From the NCBI RefSeq assembly GCF_900101455.1, contig NZ_FMZJ01000002.1, forward strand, positions 124,001 to 188,000: a stretch of 64,000 nucleotides of DNA. Direction: 5' to 3'. Positions 62,396-64,000 of this stretch are shown here, piece after piece; the first letter of the stretch is position 1; every line of letters begins with the position of its first letter. The stretch comes from Sphingomonas sp. YR710 (GTDB lineage Bacteria > Pseudomonadota > Alphaproteobacteria > Sphingomonadales > Sphingomonadaceae). The position numbers were made by a program, and so were the translations under genes. The notes under the pieces are model-generated. The model searched no databases, was not told where the DNA came from, and saw only the letters and a list, made by a program, of their open reading frames with translations.

Positions 62396-63810
62396 ATATC
62401 GTCGAGTCGAGCGCCATTGGAGGGGACGCGTCCTCCCCTCCTTCGTCATTCCCGCGAAGGCGGGAACCCATAAACTCCCACGTGCGAACCTCTTGCGGTT
62501 CCGAGAATATGGGTCCCCGCCTTCGCGGGAATGACGAAGAAAAGAGAGATAGCGAGAGGAAGGGGCGGGGCCCCGAACTGATCACGCTCGGCTGCCGGCT
62601 CAACATCGCCGAGAGCGAGACGATACGGACGCTGGCACACGATCAGGATGACCTGATCATCGTCAACAGCTGCGCCGTCACCGCCGAGGCGGTCCGCCAG
62701 ACCCGCAAGGCAATTCGCAAGGCCGCGCGCGCACGCCCCGATGCCCGTATCGTCGTCACCGGCTGCGCGGCCCAGACCGAGCCGCAGACCTTCGCCGCGA
62801 TGCCCGAGGTGGCCCGCGTGCTCGGCAACGCCGACAAGCAGCAGGCGGCCTTGTTCCGTTTCGTGCCCGAGCCCTCCGCCGATATCCGCGTTTCCGACAT
62901 CATGGCGCTGCGCGAGACGGCGCCGCATCTGGTGTCCGGCTTCACCGATCATGCCCGCGCCTTCGTCGAAGTGCAGAATGGCTGCGATCATCGCTGCACC
63001 TTCTGCGTGATTCCCTATGGGCGCGGCAACAGCCGGTCGGTGCCGGCCGGCGCCGTGATCGATCGCATCGCCGCGCTCGTCGATCTGGGCTATGCCGAGA
63101 TCGTGCTGACCGGGGTCGACCTGACCAGTTACGGCCCCGATCTGCCCGGCGCGCCATCGCTGGGCAGTCTGGTCGAGCGGATATTGCGGCATGTGCCGGG
63201 GCTGAAGCGGCTGCGGCTGTCGTCACTCGATTCGGTCGAGATCGACGACCGGCTGTTCGACCTGCTGACCGGCGAGCGCCGCGTGATGCCGCATCTCCAT
63301 CTTTCACTGCAGGCCGGCGACGACATGATCCTCAAGCGGATGAAGCGCCGCCACAGCCGGGCGGAGGCGGTGGCGATCGTCGAGCGGCTGAAGGCGAAGC
63401 GGCCCGATATCGCGATCGGCGCGGACCTGATCGCGGGCTTCCCGACCGAAGACGAGGCGATGTTCGACAATAGCCTCCGCCTGATCGACGATTGCGATAT
63501 CGTGTTCGGGCACGTCTTTCCTTACTCGCCGCGTGCCGGGACGCCGGCGGCGCGGATGCCGCAGGTCGATCTCGCGACGATTCGCGGGCGGGCGAAGCGG
63601 CTGCGCGAAGCGGCCGAACGCCGGCAGGCGGCGTGGGAACGCAGCCTCGACGGGACGATTCAGAACGTCCTCGTCGAGCGTGGCGGGGCCGGTCATGCGG
63701 AGAATTTCGCGCGGGTGCAGCTGCCCGATGCGACCGGGGATATGATTGGCACGGTGATCCGGGCACAGATCGATGCCGGCAGCGGGACTTTGACAGGCAC
63801 GATGATATGA
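62392..63810 (+). CDS. mtaB: tRNA (N6-threonylcarbamoyladenosine-37) methylthiotransferase, with repeat-encoded N-terminal insert
   Basis: 472 residues if started at ATG 62392, which overlaps the dapF stop. The conserved body begins only at about residue 62 (LITLGCRLNIAESE). UPF0004 cysteines are in GCRLN, VNSCAV and VTGCAAQ; the radical-SAM cluster is NGCDHRCTFCVIPYGRG. A TRAM domain follows at the C-terminus. MtaB adds the 2-methylthio group to t6A37 in ANN-decoding tRNAs. Residues about 12-55 are translated from an interspersed repeat (PRRREPI and MGPRLRGNDE), an insert absent from normal MtaB. Later starts, such as ATG 62511, are possible. Confidence 0.88.
   Translation: MNIVESSAIGGDASSPPSSFPRRREPINSHVRTSCGSENMGPRLRGNDEEKRDSERKGRGPELITLGCRLNIAESETIRTLAHDQDDLIIVNSCAVTAEAVRQTRKAIRKAARARPDARIVVTGCAAQTEPQTFAAMPEVARVLGNADKQQAALFRFVPEPSADIRVSDIMALRETAPHLVSGFTDHARAFVEVQNGCDHRCTFCVIPYGRGNSRSVPAGAVIDRIAALVDLGYAEIVLTGVDLTSYGPDLPGAPSLGSLVERILRHVPGLKRLRLSSLDSVEIDDRLFDLLTGERRVMPHLHLSLQAGDDMILKRMKRRHSRAEAVAIVERLKAKRPDIAIGADLIAGFPTEDEAMFDNSLRLIDDCDIVFGHVFPYSPRAGTPAARMPQVDLATIRGRAKRLREAAERRQAAWERSLDGTIQNVLVERGGAGHAENFARVQLPDATGDMIGTVIRAQIDAGSGTLTGTMI
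62441..62539. repeat. Interspersed inverted repeat, family B, inside the 5' end of mtaB
   Basis: Two 32-base arms (62441-62472 and 62508-62539) are reverse complements with one mismatch, each holding a CCCGCGAAGGCGGG-type hairpin. The element lies after the dapF-overlapping ATG and before the conserved MtaB sequence, and the frame stays open across it. Confidence 0.88.
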
Positions 63811-63866
63811 CGGTGCAAGCCTCCCTTGCCACCGTCGCCCCCGCGAAGGCGAGAATGAACGACTGC

Positions 63867-63980
63867 AAGCCCCTCCCCTTCAGGGGAGGGGTTGGGGTGG
63901 GGCACCCGCGTCTCACCGAGATCAGCGTCGGTTGGGAGAAGAGGCCCCACCCCAACCCCTCCCCTGAAGGGGAGGGGCTT
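63867..63980. repeat. Interspersed repeat family C: perfect 37-bp inverted repeat
   Basis: Arms 63867-63903 and 63944-63980 are perfect reverse complements, each with an internal CCCCTCCCC/GGGGAGGGG hairpin, and a 40-base spacer lies between. A T-run follows the right arm. A degenerate family-B end (CCCCCGCGAAGGCGAGAATG) lies just upstream near 63837. Confidence 0.85.
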
Positions 63981-64000
63981 TTTCATATCCTTACACGCTT

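Overview
This is a high-GC chromosomal segment with dense, short-spaced coding and few strong Shine-Dalgarno sites. It contains a DUF4167 gene next to hisS-prfA-prmC, a two-domain NADP malic enzyme and many stem-loop interspersed repeats. Together these point to an alphaproteobacterium, most likely a Sphingomonadales member (Sphingomonas or close relative). The assignment is inference; there is no rRNA or tRNA gene in the window to support it.

Layout. 0-2.5 kb: end of a membrane/PepSY module of the kind found beside siderophore receptors, then a periplasmic protein. 2.6-4.7 kb: small outer-membrane barrel, stacked stem-loops, dnaN. 4.7-7.9 kb: minus-strand genes including an adjacent glyoxalase I/II pair. 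7.9-8.7 kb: VapBC-type toxin-antitoxin pair. 9-11.7 kb: thrS and infC. 11.8-19.3 kb: VOC protein, glnD, GST, LysE exporter, mutS. 19.4-22.5 kb: maeB and a second toxin-antitoxin pair (Phd antitoxin with PIN toxin) behind a clear palindromic operator. 22.5-27.4 kb: GFA protein, hypothetical, recF, gyrB. 27.8-31.3 kb: GH13 amylase-family enzyme and GT4 glycosyltransferase, then a 66-base poly-G tract. 31.3-35.5 kb: wrbA with a divergent LysR regulator, DUF3297, aldose epimerase, msrB, a secreted RraB-like protein. 35.7-41.6 kb: class A PBP, YgjP-like metallopeptidase, YcgN, SCO protein, ankyrin protein, MFS exporter. 41.8-48.4 kb: a plus-strand run of a haem-motif DUF1592 protein, a Tat-exported DUF1552 protein, a secreted ankyrin protein, cytochrome c prime and a cytochrome b. 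48.5-53.3 kb: hisS-prfA-prmC-DUF4167. 53.4-56.9 kb: ppa, TfoX-like, SugE, DUF1345, EamA, DUF1203. 57-61.5 kb: ispG with polysaccharide deacetylase; asparaginase with S1/P1 nuclease; DEDD exoribonuclease. 61.6-63.8 kb: dapF-mtaB.

Most of the window is housekeeping: replication (dnaN, recF, gyrB), repair (mutS), translation (thrS, infC, hisS, prfA, prmC), nitrogen signalling (glnD), isoprenoid and lysine precursors (ispG, dapF), tRNA modification (mtaB) and redox or aldehyde defence. The accessory content is the two toxin-antitoxin loci, the GH13/GT4 pair, the DUF1592/DUF1552/ankyrin/cytochrome run and several families of inverted-repeat elements.

The most notable observations are: an interspersed repeat apparently inserted in frame into the 5' end of mtaB; a likely ATA start for infC; a GH13 gene with no ordinary start codon; a 66-G tract flanked by an 11-bp inverted repeat (possibly an assembly artefact); a repeat element that seems to supply the ribosome-binding site of the exoribonuclease gene; and the DUF1592/DUF1552 cluster as a candidate undescribed extracytoplasmic system.
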